A DNA stretch of 64,000 nt from Caballeronia concitans (GTDB taxonomy: Bacteria > Pseudomonadota > Gammaproteobacteria > Burkholderiales > Burkholderiaceae): NCBI RefSeq assembly GCF_001544615.1, contig NZ_FCNV02000002.1, positions 124,001 to 188,000 on the forward strand, written 5' to 3'. A program made the translations under genes and the position numbers. The notes below the pieces were generated by a model. It worked only from the letters and a program-made list of their open reading frames with translations, had not been told where the DNA came from and did no database searches. Numbering within the stretch: the first letter of the stretch is position 1; each line of letters opens with the position of its first letter. This document shows positions 31,159-39,261 of the stretch, piece by piece.

Positions 31159-32091
31159 ATGGAAAAAATCGCAATCATCGGCGCAGGGCTGATCGGCTGT
31201 GCCTGGGCCTCGGTGTTCGCCCGCGCCGGGCACACGGTCGCGCTCTTCGACATCGACACGAACGCAGTGGCGAGCGCGCGCGACACGGTGAAGGCAAGTC
31301 TCGTCAAGCAGCACGCGGCCGGCCTCATCACCGAAGACCCGGAGACCGTGCTGTCCCGCGTGAGCGCGACCGGTTCACTCGAAGACGCGGTGCGCGACGC
31401 GGACTTCGTGCAGGAGAACGTCCGCGAGACAGTCGATGCGAAGAAGGAAATCTACGCGAAGCTCGACCGGCTGGTGGGTCCCCGGACGCTGCTCGCGAGT
31501 TCGACTTCGGGTATCCCGGCGTCGGCCTTTACCGAAGGGATCGCGTGCCGCGAGCGCTGCTTCGTGGGCCATCCGATCAACCCGCCGTCCGTCGTGCCGC
31601 TCGTCGAACTGGTTCCCGCGCCGTGGACCGACCCGGCCGTCATTGAACGCGCACGCGCGATCTATGCGCGCGCCGGGCAGGTGCCGATCGTCGTCAGTCG
31701 AGAGATTCAGGGCTTTATCGTGAACCGTCTGCAAGGCGCGCTGCTCGCCGAAGCATTCCGCCTCGTCGAAGACGGCTACGTGAGCGGCGCCGATATCGAC
31801 AAAGCCGTGAAGGACGGTCTCGGCCTGCGCTGGTCGTTCATGGGGCCGATGGAAACCATCGACCTCAACGCGCCGGGCGGCATTCGCGATTACTGCGCGC
31901 GCTACGGCCCGCTGTATCACGACATCGCGAAACAGGCGGCGCCTCGCGCGTGGACCGATGCCCTGATCGGCAAGCTGGAGCAGGAACGTCTTGCCGCATT
32001 GCCGGCCGAGCAACGGCCGGCGCGCAATGCATGGCGCGATCAGCGTCTGATGAACCTCGTCGCACACAAGCGATCCGCGCCGCAGGAATGA
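31159..32091 (+). CDS. 3-hydroxyacyl-CoA dehydrogenase-like NAD oxidoreductase
   Basis: A 310-aa enzyme with an N-terminal NAD fold (KIAIIGAGLIGCAWASVFARAG, then a D at the end of the second strand for NAD preference) and the HCDH C-terminal domain. STSGIPAS and the catalytic-histidine segment VGHPINPPSVVP fit the lambda-crystallin / 3-hydroxybutyryl-CoA dehydrogenase group. Short members oxidise 3-hydroxyacyl-CoA, L-gulonate or L-carnitine. It sits between ATPase and binding protein of the importer, so it probably oxidises the imported hydroxy-acid or a derivative. Confidence 0.85.
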   Translation: MEKIAIIGAGLIGCAWASVFARAGHTVALFDIDTNAVASARDTVKASLVKQHAAGLITEDPETVLSRVSATGSLEDAVRDADFVQENVRETVDAKKEIYAKLDRLVGPRTLLASSTSGIPASAFTEGIACRERCFVGHPINPPSVVPLVELVPAPWTDPAVIERARAIYARAGQVPIVVSREIQGFIVNRLQGALLAEAFRLVEDGYVSGADIDKAVKDGLGLRWSFMGPMETIDLNAPGGIRDYCARYGPLYHDIAKQAAPRAWTDALIGKLEQERLAALPAEQRPARNAWRDQRLMNLVAHKRSAPQE

Positions 32092-32167
32092 AACTGCGCA
32101 ACCCGGGGCCCGCGACGAACATGACCACTGCATCGGGCTCCGGGCCTTCAACGTCTGGAGACACGTT

Positions 32168-33322
32168 ATGAAAACAAAATCCGCACGGCTTGCGGCCGTC
32201 ATGGCCATGACCGCTACCACTGCCGCGCTCACACTGGCGTCGTCGCACGCGCTCGCGGCCGACCCCATCACATTCGGCATGATGACCGAGAGCACCGGGC
32301 CAAGCTCCGAAGCCGGCATCTATCAGGCGAACGGTGCAAAGCTTGCGCTGGACGAAATCAACAAGGCGGGCGGCGTGCTTGGCCATCAGCTCGAAGTGCG
32401 CAACGAGGACAACCAGAGCACGAACCCGGGCTCCGTTCTCGCAATTTCGAAGCTGACGAGCGCGGGCAATCTGTCCGCACTGATTGCGACGGTGCGCAGT
32501 ACCCAGATTCAGGCGATCTCGCCGACCGTCATGCGCGCACGCATGCCGATTCTCGTGGGCGGCACCGACGTCGGCCTCACGCATACGAACAATCCGTGGA
32601 TCTTCCGCGCGCGTCCGAACGACGGCTATTCGGCAAAGGTGATTGCCGATTACGGCGTCAATACGATGAAGCTGAAGAAATGGGCGGTCATACATTCGAC
32701 CGATGCATTCGGAAACGGCGGGAAGAACAATCTGACGGAAGCGCTGAAAGCGGCGGGCATCACACCGGTGATCGTGCAAGGCTTCAACAGCAATTCGCAG
32801 GACTTCACGCCGATCGTGCTGGCCGTGAAGAACTCGGGCGCCGACATCGTCGCGACGTATATCGCCAATTCGACCGATGTCGCCATTTTCGGCAAGCAGT
32901 TGCGTCAGCTCGGCGTGAAAGCGGACTGGATCGGTTCACCGTCCGTATCGACGGCAACCGCAATGAAGCTCGGCGGCGACGCGCTGTACGGTTCCTATTC
33001 GATCGCCGACTTCTCGCCCGATTCGAGCCCGGAGGCACAGGCTTATGCACAGAAGTATCGCGCGGCCTATAAGGTCGAGCCGGACTTCTATTCCGCGTGG
33101 GCTTATGACTCGGTCAAGTTGCTGGCGACCGCGATCAAGAATGCCAATAGCACCAAGGCAGACGATATCGCGAAGGCGTTGCACGATATCAAGGGCTACA
33201 AGGGTGTTGAAGGCACGTACACGTTCGATGCAAACGGCGACGGTCTACACGGCTACAACATCGTCAAGAACGATGGCGGCAAGATCGTATTCGTGAAGCA
33301 CATCGACTTCAGCAATCAATAA
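32168..33322 (+). CDS. Branched-chain amino acid-type ABC substrate-binding protein
   Basis: A 384-aa LivJ-type (peripla_BP_6) periplasmic binding protein. The signal peptide runs through MKTKSARLAAVMAMTATT... and is cut after HALA (ALA-ADP). The mature protein opens ITFGMMTESTGPSSEAG, with NGAKLALDEINKAGGVLGH following, as in the family. It has GGAGACACGTT upstream of ATG 32168. It is the last gene of the GntR-linked operon. Confidence 0.93.
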   Translation: MKTKSARLAAVMAMTATTAALTLASSHALAADPITFGMMTESTGPSSEAGIYQANGAKLALDEINKAGGVLGHQLEVRNEDNQSTNPGSVLAISKLTSAGNLSALIATVRSTQIQAISPTVMRARMPILVGGTDVGLTHTNNPWIFRARPNDGYSAKVIADYGVNTMKLKKWAVIHSTDAFGNGGKNNLTEALKAAGITPVIVQGFNSNSQDFTPIVLAVKNSGADIVATYIANSTDVAIFGKQLRQLGVKADWIGSPSVSTATAMKLGGDALYGSYSIADFSPDSSPEAQAYAQKYRAAYKVEPDFYSAWAYDSVKLLATAIKNANSTKADDIAKALHDIKGYKGVEGTYTFDANGDGLHGYNIVKNDGGKIVFVKHIDFSNQ

Positions 33323-33344
33323 AGCAACCGCCTTGTGAAAAGGC

Positions 33345-33370
33345 AGTGCCGCCGGTCGCACGGCGGCACT
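33345..33370 (+). terminator. Hairpin behind the ABC operon
   Basis: A perfect 9-bp stem AGTGCCGCC / GGCGGCACT with an 8-nt loop starts 22 bp after the binding-protein stop. No T run follows, so termination would be partial or Rho-assisted; it is nonetheless the likely operon end. Confidence 0.55.
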
Positions 33371-33506
33371 ATCGTCACGACATCTTGCGATGGCGCCAGA
33401 GGCGACTACGGAACGTGCGAGTGTCCCGCGTCCGGAATGTGGTTTCGCACGCGCGCTTCCCGGCCCGACGGAGGCGCTTTCATCTGGAAACGGCTATTGA
33501 CATGAC

Positions 33507-33533
33507 GGCCGTGTGATCGACGATCGCACGGCC
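33507..33533. repeat. 27-bp near-perfect palindrome
   Basis: Two 13-base arms, GGCCGTGTGATCG (33507-33519) and CGATCGCACGGCC (33521-33533), flank a single central A and differ from perfect symmetry only at one T/G pair. It lies in the 612-bp gap 33323-33934, in which I see no gene. There is no T run, and it is far (about 185 bp) from the operon end, so an operator or a DNA structure is as likely as a terminator. Confidence 0.55.
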
Positions 33534-33759
33534 TACTATCGCGGCATAGCGCGCGATGGCGAAGGCCAGCTCGACTTCGGGAGGCCGCCCGGCGCGGCGT
33601 CGATGCGAGCGAGAATCCGCCCGGCCCTGAGTCCTCAGTCATGGCTGTTTCGATGTCCTGGCAAGACCGTCCGCGAATGGCCGGTTGGCGCAGGTCGTCG
33701 TCAACCCACGCCGAAGGTCCGTTGCACCGGCTCATCCTCTGCGTTCGATCGAATCGAAT

Positions 33760-33785
33760 CACGTCGATTCACGTATCTGACACGT
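33760..33785. promoter_or_regulatory. Three phased CACGT repeats
   Basis: CACGT occurs at 33760-33764, 33770-33774 and 33781-33785, that is at 10- and 11-bp spacing on one helix face, within TCACGT or ACACGT contexts. They lie about 150 bp before the secreted phosphoesterase gene and could be a direct-repeat activator site. Their spacing is like a Pho box, but the sequence does not match the CTGTCAT consensus. Confidence 0.3.
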
Positions 33786-33934
33786 ACGAAAGCTAGATTT
33801 TGCGGATGCGCTTAAAAAGCATACTTGCCAGAACGTGAGCTTCCGGTCGACGCTCCGACAATAAATGCATGCCACGACGTTCTTTTCGTGTCCGGGGACA
33901 CGCCGAATTCCGTTGTCCATCTGGAGAGACAAGA

Positions 33935-36826
33935 ATGAAAAACCTGCGGCTGACTAGACCTTACATTACATTAGGATTGCTTACAGTATCCATTCTTTTG
34001 CCAACCTTTCAGGCTCGCGCCGAATCTGAAAGCAAGATGGAATTACTGCCGACAGGTCAATTCATCTCGCCGCGGGCGATACCGGGTGCCGTGCAGCAGT
34101 TGCTCAATCCGCATCTCGCGGCGAAGCCGCAGCAGATCGCGAGCGGCGCCATCAAGTCGGAGCTCAGCCCGGACGGCAACACGCTCGCCGTTATCACCGC
34201 CGGCTATAACACGGTGTACACGGGCGCGAACAACGCCACGCTCGACGCGGCCGACTCGACTCAATACATCTTCATATACGACGTATCGGGAGCGAACAAG
34301 GCCGTCCCGAAGTTGATGCAGGCGATCCATCAGCCGAACGCGTTCGACGGCCTGGCGTGGAAGGGCAACCAGATACTGTACGGAACGGGCGGCGCCGACG
34401 ACAAGGTGTACGTGTACGGCCGCGCGTCGGCGAGCCCATCGGCGCAATGGTCGCAGACCGCTGCCATCGCGCTGAATCACACCACGGGCATCGGTGCAGG
34501 CGTGAAGCCGAACGCGGGCGGTCTCGCTTTGTCGGCCGACGGTCGTACGCTGGTCGTCGCGAACAACTACAACGATTCCATCTCTATCATCGACACGTCG
34601 ACGAATACGCTCGTCTCCGACTACGATCTGCGCCCCTTCCACACCTCGGGGCAGAGCGGTGTCGCGGGCGGCGAATATCCGTGGGCCGTTTCGCTCAAGG
34701 CCGATGGCACGGCGTTCGTCTCTTCAGTGCGCGACCGCGAAGTCGTCGTGCTCAATCTGGCCAATCCGAACTCGCCGCAGTTCATCAAGCGCATTGCCTT
34801 GAACGGCAATGCCTATGGCATGGCGCTCTCGCCGGACCAGTCGAAGCTCTATGTCGCGGTCTCGAATGCCGATCAGATCGCCGTCATCGATACCGCAAGC
34901 CGCAACGTGGAGCAGACCATCGACATCGCCGCGCGCACGGAAGAAGAACACGAGCATCGCGATGGCGGGAGGGGCAAGTACAGCGGCCGGGATCCCGTAA
35001 GCGTGACCGTCTCGAAGGACGGCAGGACGCTGTACGCGGTGAACAACGGCGACAACTCCATCGCGGTGATCTCGCTTAACGGCGAGCGCGGCTGTCACGT
35101 AGACGGCCTGATCCCGACTGCATATGCGCCAAAGGACATCACCCTCAGCGCCGACAGCTCCGAGATGTACATCATCAACGGCAAGTCGGTCACCGGTCCG
35201 AATCCACTCTACACGCCGGGAGGCAGCACGGCGCAATACCAGTTCGGACTCGAAAAGAGCAGTCTGGTCAGCGCACCGGTGCCGCGTCAGGACGCGCTCG
35301 AACGGCTGACCAGTCAGGTGAACGAGAACAATCACTACTCCGTGAGGGAATCGGAACGTGAGCGCGAAGTGATGAACTTCATGCGCCAGCGTGTTCGCCA
35401 TGTGATTTATATCGTCAAGGAGAATCGCACTTACGATCAGATTCTCGGCGATCTCGGCAACGGCGCGAACGGCGATCCGACGCTGACGATGTACGGCAAG
35501 GCCACCACGCCGAACTTTCATGGCATTGCCAGCAACTTCGTCACGATCGACAACTTCACGGATCCGGGCGACGGCTCGATGGACGGCTGGTCCTGGGTGC
35601 AGCACGCACACGTCACGCCGACAGAAGAAGTGTCGCAACAGGAGAACTACGCGGGCGTGAAGCGTGGCATGGCGTACGAATCGGAAGGCTCGAATCGTGG
35701 CCTGCCCGTCGGTCTTTCGACCACCGCTTCCCGCGACGCGGCCACCAACGGCGCATACACGACGGCGACGGCCTCGTTGCCCGGAGGCGCCGCCAACGCA
35801 CTGCCCGGCATCGCCGATGTTTCGGTGCCGGATGCACCGTTCGGCTATCAGAAGGCCAATATTTACGATGCAGTGCTGCAGGCGGGCGGATCCGTGCGGA
35901 ACTACGGCGGTATGGTGAACAATGTCGGCAGCATCGGCACCGTCGCCAATCCACTGCTCGATCCCGCGGGCGCCAACATCGTGCAGGCCAATCCGCTCAA
36001 GCCGACGCTCGTCAATCTGACTGACCACTACTATCGCGGATTCGACCAGGCTTACCCGGATACTTTCCGCGAACTCGAATGGAACCGCGAGTTCCAGCAA
36101 TACGTGGCGAACGGCCAGTTGCCGTCGTTCGAATTCGTGCGCATGGGCTCGGACCATACCGGCAGCTATGCGACGAACGTCGGCCAGATGGGTTCGGCCG
36201 AACAAGAGCAAGCGGATAACGACTTCGCGGTGGGCAAGCTGGTCGAGACCGTCGCGCACAGCCCGTACGCGGCGGATACGTTGATCGTCGTCGTGGAGGA
36301 CGATTCGCAGGCCGGCTCCGATCACGTCGATTCACATCGTTCCACCGCTTATGTCGTGGGTCCGTATGTGAAGAAGCATGCCGTCGTCAGCACCGCGTAC
36401 AGCCAGGTCAACGCGCTGCGTACCATCGAGGATTTGCTCGGCACGCAGCATATCGATCTCAACACGGCCTACGCCCGCCCAATGTCCGATCTGTTCGACA
36501 CGCATTCGGACGGGCGGTGGACCTACACCGCGGTCGCATCGACGATTCTCGAGAACACGAATGTCGGCAAAGTGGTGAATGCCGGCGGCAATCAGTTCGC
36601 CCAAGGCGAGGACATTCATCCCCTGCACGATGCGACGTACTGGGCTGACGCGACGAAGGGCTTCGACTTCTCGAAGGAAGATCGCATTCCGCCGGACCTG
36701 TTCAACCAGGTGTTGTGGAAAGGCGTGATGGGTGACCGGCCGTATCCGCAACCGCATTCGATCTATACGAACATCACGCCCGACGGCTCGAAGACGGTTG
36801 CCGCTGCTGACGACGACGATGACTGA
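33935..36826 (+). CDS. Secreted bifunctional YncE-like beta-propeller / phosphoesterase
   Basis: A 963-aa exported protein. The signal peptide (MKNLRLTRPYITLGLLTVS...) ends near ARA. Residues about 60-430 carry YVTN/YncE beta-propeller repeats (for example GLALSADGRTLVVANNYNDS and VSVTVSKDGRTLYAVNNGDN). From about 490 a phosphoesterase (acid phosphatase or phospholipase C-like) domain starts with VIYIVKENRTYDQILGDL, with VVEDDSQAGSDHVDSHRS near residue 790 as probable metal site. The protein ends in five Asp. ATG 33935 has GGAGAGA at 33923-33929. It has no operon partner; a role in phosphate-ester scavenging is inferred. Confidence 0.88.
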   Translation: MKNLRLTRPYITLGLLTVSILLPTFQARAESESKMELLPTGQFISPRAIPGAVQQLLNPHLAAKPQQIASGAIKSELSPDGNTLAVITAGYNTVYTGANNATLDAADSTQYIFIYDVSGANKAVPKLMQAIHQPNAFDGLAWKGNQILYGTGGADDKVYVYGRASASPSAQWSQTAAIALNHTTGIGAGVKPNAGGLALSADGRTLVVANNYNDSISIIDTSTNTLVSDYDLRPFHTSGQSGVAGGEYPWAVSLKADGTAFVSSVRDREVVVLNLANPNSPQFIKRIALNGNAYGMALSPDQSKLYVAVSNADQIAVIDTASRNVEQTIDIAARTEEEHEHRDGGRGKYSGRDPVSVTVSKDGRTLYAVNNGDNSIAVISLNGERGCHVDGLIPTAYAPKDITLSADSSEMYIINGKSVTGPNPLYTPGGSTAQYQFGLEKSSLVSAPVPRQDALERLTSQVNENNHYSVRESEREREVMNFMRQRVRHVIYIVKENRTYDQILGDLGNGANGDPTLTMYGKATTPNFHGIASNFVTIDNFTDPGDGSMDGWSWVQHAHVTPTEEVSQQENYAGVKRGMAYESEGSNRGLPVGLSTTASRDAATNGAYTTATASLPGGAANALPGIADVSVPDAPFGYQKANIYDAVLQAGGSVRNYGGMVNNVGSIGTVANPLLDPAGANIVQANPLKPTLVNLTDHYYRGFDQAYPDTFRELEWNREFQQYVANGQLPSFEFVRMGSDHTGSYATNVGQMGSAEQEQADNDFAVGKLVETVAHSPYAADTLIVVVEDDSQAGSDHVDSHRSTAYVVGPYVKKHAVVSTAYSQVNALRTIEDLLGTQHIDLNTAYARPMSDLFDTHSDGRWTYTAVASTILENTNVGKVVNAGGNQFAQGEDIHPLHDATYWADATKGFDFSKEDRIPPDLFNQVLWKGVMGDRPYPQPHSIYTNITPDGSKTVAAADDDDD

Positions 36827-36966
36827 TCGGACCGCCTGAAGCAGGTGCGCTTCTCGCTGCGGTCGGCCGTCCTAGAGGCCGCTGGCCGCCGACTTTCCCT
36901 TCGTTCGCGACAAAGCCAATACGCGCGAATTCATTCAACGCCTCTCGGCTGAGAACTGTCACTTGC

Positions 36967-37068
36967 GAGATCCACTCCGCGCAGGCGCAGGAGATCCAGA
37001 GCCGGCCGGAAGTCACGCTTGCGCCCGTCACGGTGACCGGCCGGACGGCGACGAGCGCGCGCGATCAT
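36967..37068 (+). pseudogene. Remnant of a TonB-dependent receptor N-terminus
   Basis: In one frame the sequence reads SAQAQEIQSRPEVTLAPVTV followed by TGRTATSARD. The end of a signal peptide plus the TonB-box/plug entry motif (LAPVTVTG) is typical of siderophore receptors. No start, no signal-peptide core and no plug domain follow; the next gene begins at 37150 on the other strand. The rest of gap 36827-37149 has no intact gene. At 36890-36965 on the minus strand, LSREALNEFARIGFVANEGK weakly resembles a Crp-family HTH end. Confidence 0.45.
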
Positions 37069-37149
37069 GATATCGACGCCACAATGCACCTATCAGCTAG
37101 CTGCGTGCAGTGCTCGCAAACATCGACGAGTCGACCCAAATGGAGCGGC

Positions 37150-37995
37150 TCAGCGCTTGATCCGTAGATAGGCGCGGCTAAGCGCGGGCCGACTGTGGAC
37201 CCACAGGCGGCTGGCAAGCCAGGACGCGGGGCGGTCGCGCACTTCGAGCCGGTTGATCGAGCGTCCCGCGGTCAGCGCACGCCCGTGATCGCTTTCGTTG
37301 GCACCCGTATGACAGGTGTAGAAATTGCGGAAGCCTGCGTCGAGCGCGATCTGCTGATAGTCCTCGTCATAGTAGCCTTGAGGCCAGCACAGATGATCTG
37401 AAACGTCCCCCAGTCGCGCCTCGAGCATCTGTCGGGCGGCGATGAGGTCGTCGGTCAAACGTGCGCGCTTCTCGTCGCGATTCGGCGTGATCAGGTCCCA
37501 ACGTTCATGGGTATGCGTATGGCTGTGAAACTCGAACGTTCCGGCTACGCGCATCGCGTCGATCTCCGACCAGCGCAGAATCGCTTCATCGGCACGACCG
37601 CTGCGAATCGCAAGCTCGCCTTCCCGATGGTTAAGCAAGCGCGGGAGTTCCGTCAGGTTAACCGCACTACTCGCATTCGGCCGCACTTCACCGTCGCGCG
37701 GCCAAGAAGTCACCAGAAAGCAAAGGGCTGTGAAGCCATGCCGTTGCAACACCGGATGTGCGTGAACCCAGTTGTCCAGATAGCCGTCGTCAAAAGTCAA
37801 AACCACAGACTTTGCAGGCACCGGTTCCCCTGCCAGATAGGCGGATAGTTGCTGTGAGCCAAGGGTGCGGTAACCGGCTCTCTCCAGATACGCCATCTGT
37901 GCCCCGAAATGTTCGGGGCTGACCGTGATCATTCCTGGCGAGCTACTGACGTGGTGATACATCAGCACTGGAACAGAACGCGCGCGACCCTTCAT
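37150..37995 (-). CDS. Polysaccharide deacetylase (NodB homology) family protein
   Basis: A 281-aa carbohydrate esterase 4-type protein. VPVLMYHHVSSSPG opens it, TFDDGY at 67-72 gives the catalytic and metal-binding Asp pair, and HSHTHTH at 157-163 gives the His metal ligands. No signal peptide is evident, so it may act on a cytoplasmic or membrane-linked sugar intermediate. Its start overlaps the glycosyltransferase stop by 4 bp, so both are probably coupled and act on the same polysaccharide or lipid-linked glycan. Confidence 0.88.
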   Translation of the reverse strand: MKGRARSVPVLMYHHVSSSPGMITVSPEHFGAQMAYLERAGYRTLGSQQLSAYLAGEPVPAKSVVLTFDDGYLDNWVHAHPVLQRHGFTALCFLVTSWPRDGEVRPNASSAVNLTELPRLLNHREGELAIRSGRADEAILRWSEIDAMRVAGTFEFHSHTHTHERWDLITPNRDEKRARLTDDLIAARQMLEARLGDVSDHLCWPQGYYDEDYQQIALDAGFRNFYTCHTGANESDHGRALTAGRSINRLEVRDRPASWLASRLWVHSRPALSRAYLRIKR

Positions 37996-39086
37996 GCGTG
38001 ACGTTCCTGTCGGTGCAGTCCGCGCAAATAGAAGTCGATTGTCTCGTCCGCCATATCGTCGACACTAAATCTGTCTTTTGTCATGCGGCGGCCCGCCTCA
38101 CCGAACCGCGTGCGCTGATCCGGATTGTCGATCAGTTGCACGAGCGCGGCGCGCAACGCGTCGGGGTTCTTCGGCGGCACCAGCAAACCGTTGACATTGT
38201 GTTTGATGAGTTCGGGCACACCATCGACGTCAGTACCGATCACAGGCAGCCCCGCCGCCATCGCCTCGATATACGACTGGCCGAGCGCTTCTTGGTGAGT
38301 GGGCAGTACGAATAAGTCGCAGCCGCGCAGCACGTTCGGAATATCGGTGCGGAATCCGATCAAATGGATACGTCGTCCAAGCCCGAGACCATCGACGACA
38401 CCTTTTATCTCGTCGAAACGTTCGCCATTTCCTGCCATCACGATGTGCAGGTTTGAACGCCGCGCTAGAAGAGGTTGTGCTGCGGAGATCAGGTCTTCAT
38501 GCCCCTTCTTGTCGCGCATGATCGCGACCATGCAGCAAATCACTGCATCCGAGCCAAGCCCGAGTTCCGCGCGCAGCGTCGATTGCGCGATGGGTTCTGG
38601 CTTCACGATCCCGTCATAGATCGTCTCGACGCGATCAGCCGAAACGCCGACCGAGATCAGGTATCGTCGAACATACTGGCTTACTGCGATCACGCGATGC
38701 GGTATCCAGTTGTAAGTGGCGAGTGAACTGATTGGCAGCGCGAGATGGCGAGTCCTCACCACTAGCGGCGTACCCACGAATCGCGCGGCTGTGCCCGCGA
38801 CAAGACTGTCATGACCGCTGTGCGTGTTCAGCACATCAAACGCATGGCGCCGCAAAAGCGCCTGGACCGACATTAGCGACCGGATGTCGCCCACACCTCG
38901 CAATCGCGCGTAGTGGACCTTGAAACCTAGCTCGGCCGAGCGGATGCCGATTCCCGCGTCCCGGGGACAAACGACTTCCACAATGTGCCCGCGCTCACGC
39001 AACGCGAGCATCTCCTTCAAAGTACGAATCTCCTGCCCGCCCCAACCCGTGGACGATTCGCTGTGCAACACCTTCAACGCTTTCAT
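37992..39086 (-). CDS. Glycosyltransferase family 4 protein
   Basis: A 364-aa GT-B glycosyltransferase. The N-terminal VLHSESSTGWGGQEIRTLKE matches acceptor-domain starts of the WaaG-like group, and the C-terminal EX7E motif is in GQSYIEAMAAGLPVIGTDVD followed by GVPELI. ATG 39086 has AGGGAA upstream. No other polysaccharide genes flank the pair, so the product (LPS decoration or exopolysaccharide) cannot be named. Confidence 0.88.
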   Translation of the reverse strand: MKALKVLHSESSTGWGGQEIRTLKEMLALRERGHIVEVVCPRDAGIGIRSAELGFKVHYARLRGVGDIRSLMSVQALLRRHAFDVLNTHSGHDSLVAGTAARFVGTPLVVRTRHLALPISSLATYNWIPHRVIAVSQYVRRYLISVGVSADRVETIYDGIVKPEPIAQSTLRAELGLGSDAVICCMVAIMRDKKGHEDLISAAQPLLARRSNLHIVMAGNGERFDEIKGVVDGLGLGRRIHLIGFRTDIPNVLRGCDLFVLPTHQEALGQSYIEAMAAGLPVIGTDVDGVPELIKHNVNGLLVPPKNPDALRAALVQLIDNPDQRTRFGEAGRRMTKDRFSVDDMADETIDFYLRGLHRQERHA

Positions 39087-39261
39087 TTTCCCTGCCGCAC
39101 GTAATCTTTCGATATGGTCTCCACGACGAAATATACCGTAACAATGTAAGCTATCTTTCAGGGTTTGTCCTAGCTCTCAACTCAGGGTAATGCGCCGCCG
39201 CTCCCGGCGAATGATCTCTGGCTCTCGTTACCTTTAAATCAGGTATGCCGTCTTGTCCGTT

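Noticed and set aside
33760-33785. Phased CACGT repeats as a true PhoB box
   Set aside because: Sequence does not match the CTGTCAT direct-repeat consensus, so only an unassigned regulatory repeat is reported.
34724-36325. 533-codon minus-strand frame inside the phosphoesterase gene
   Set aside because: No motifs or ribosome site and wholly antisense to a clear gene.
36890-36965. Crp-like HTH end on the minus strand
   Set aside because: Only about 25 residues of weak similarity; kept as a remark, not as a feature.
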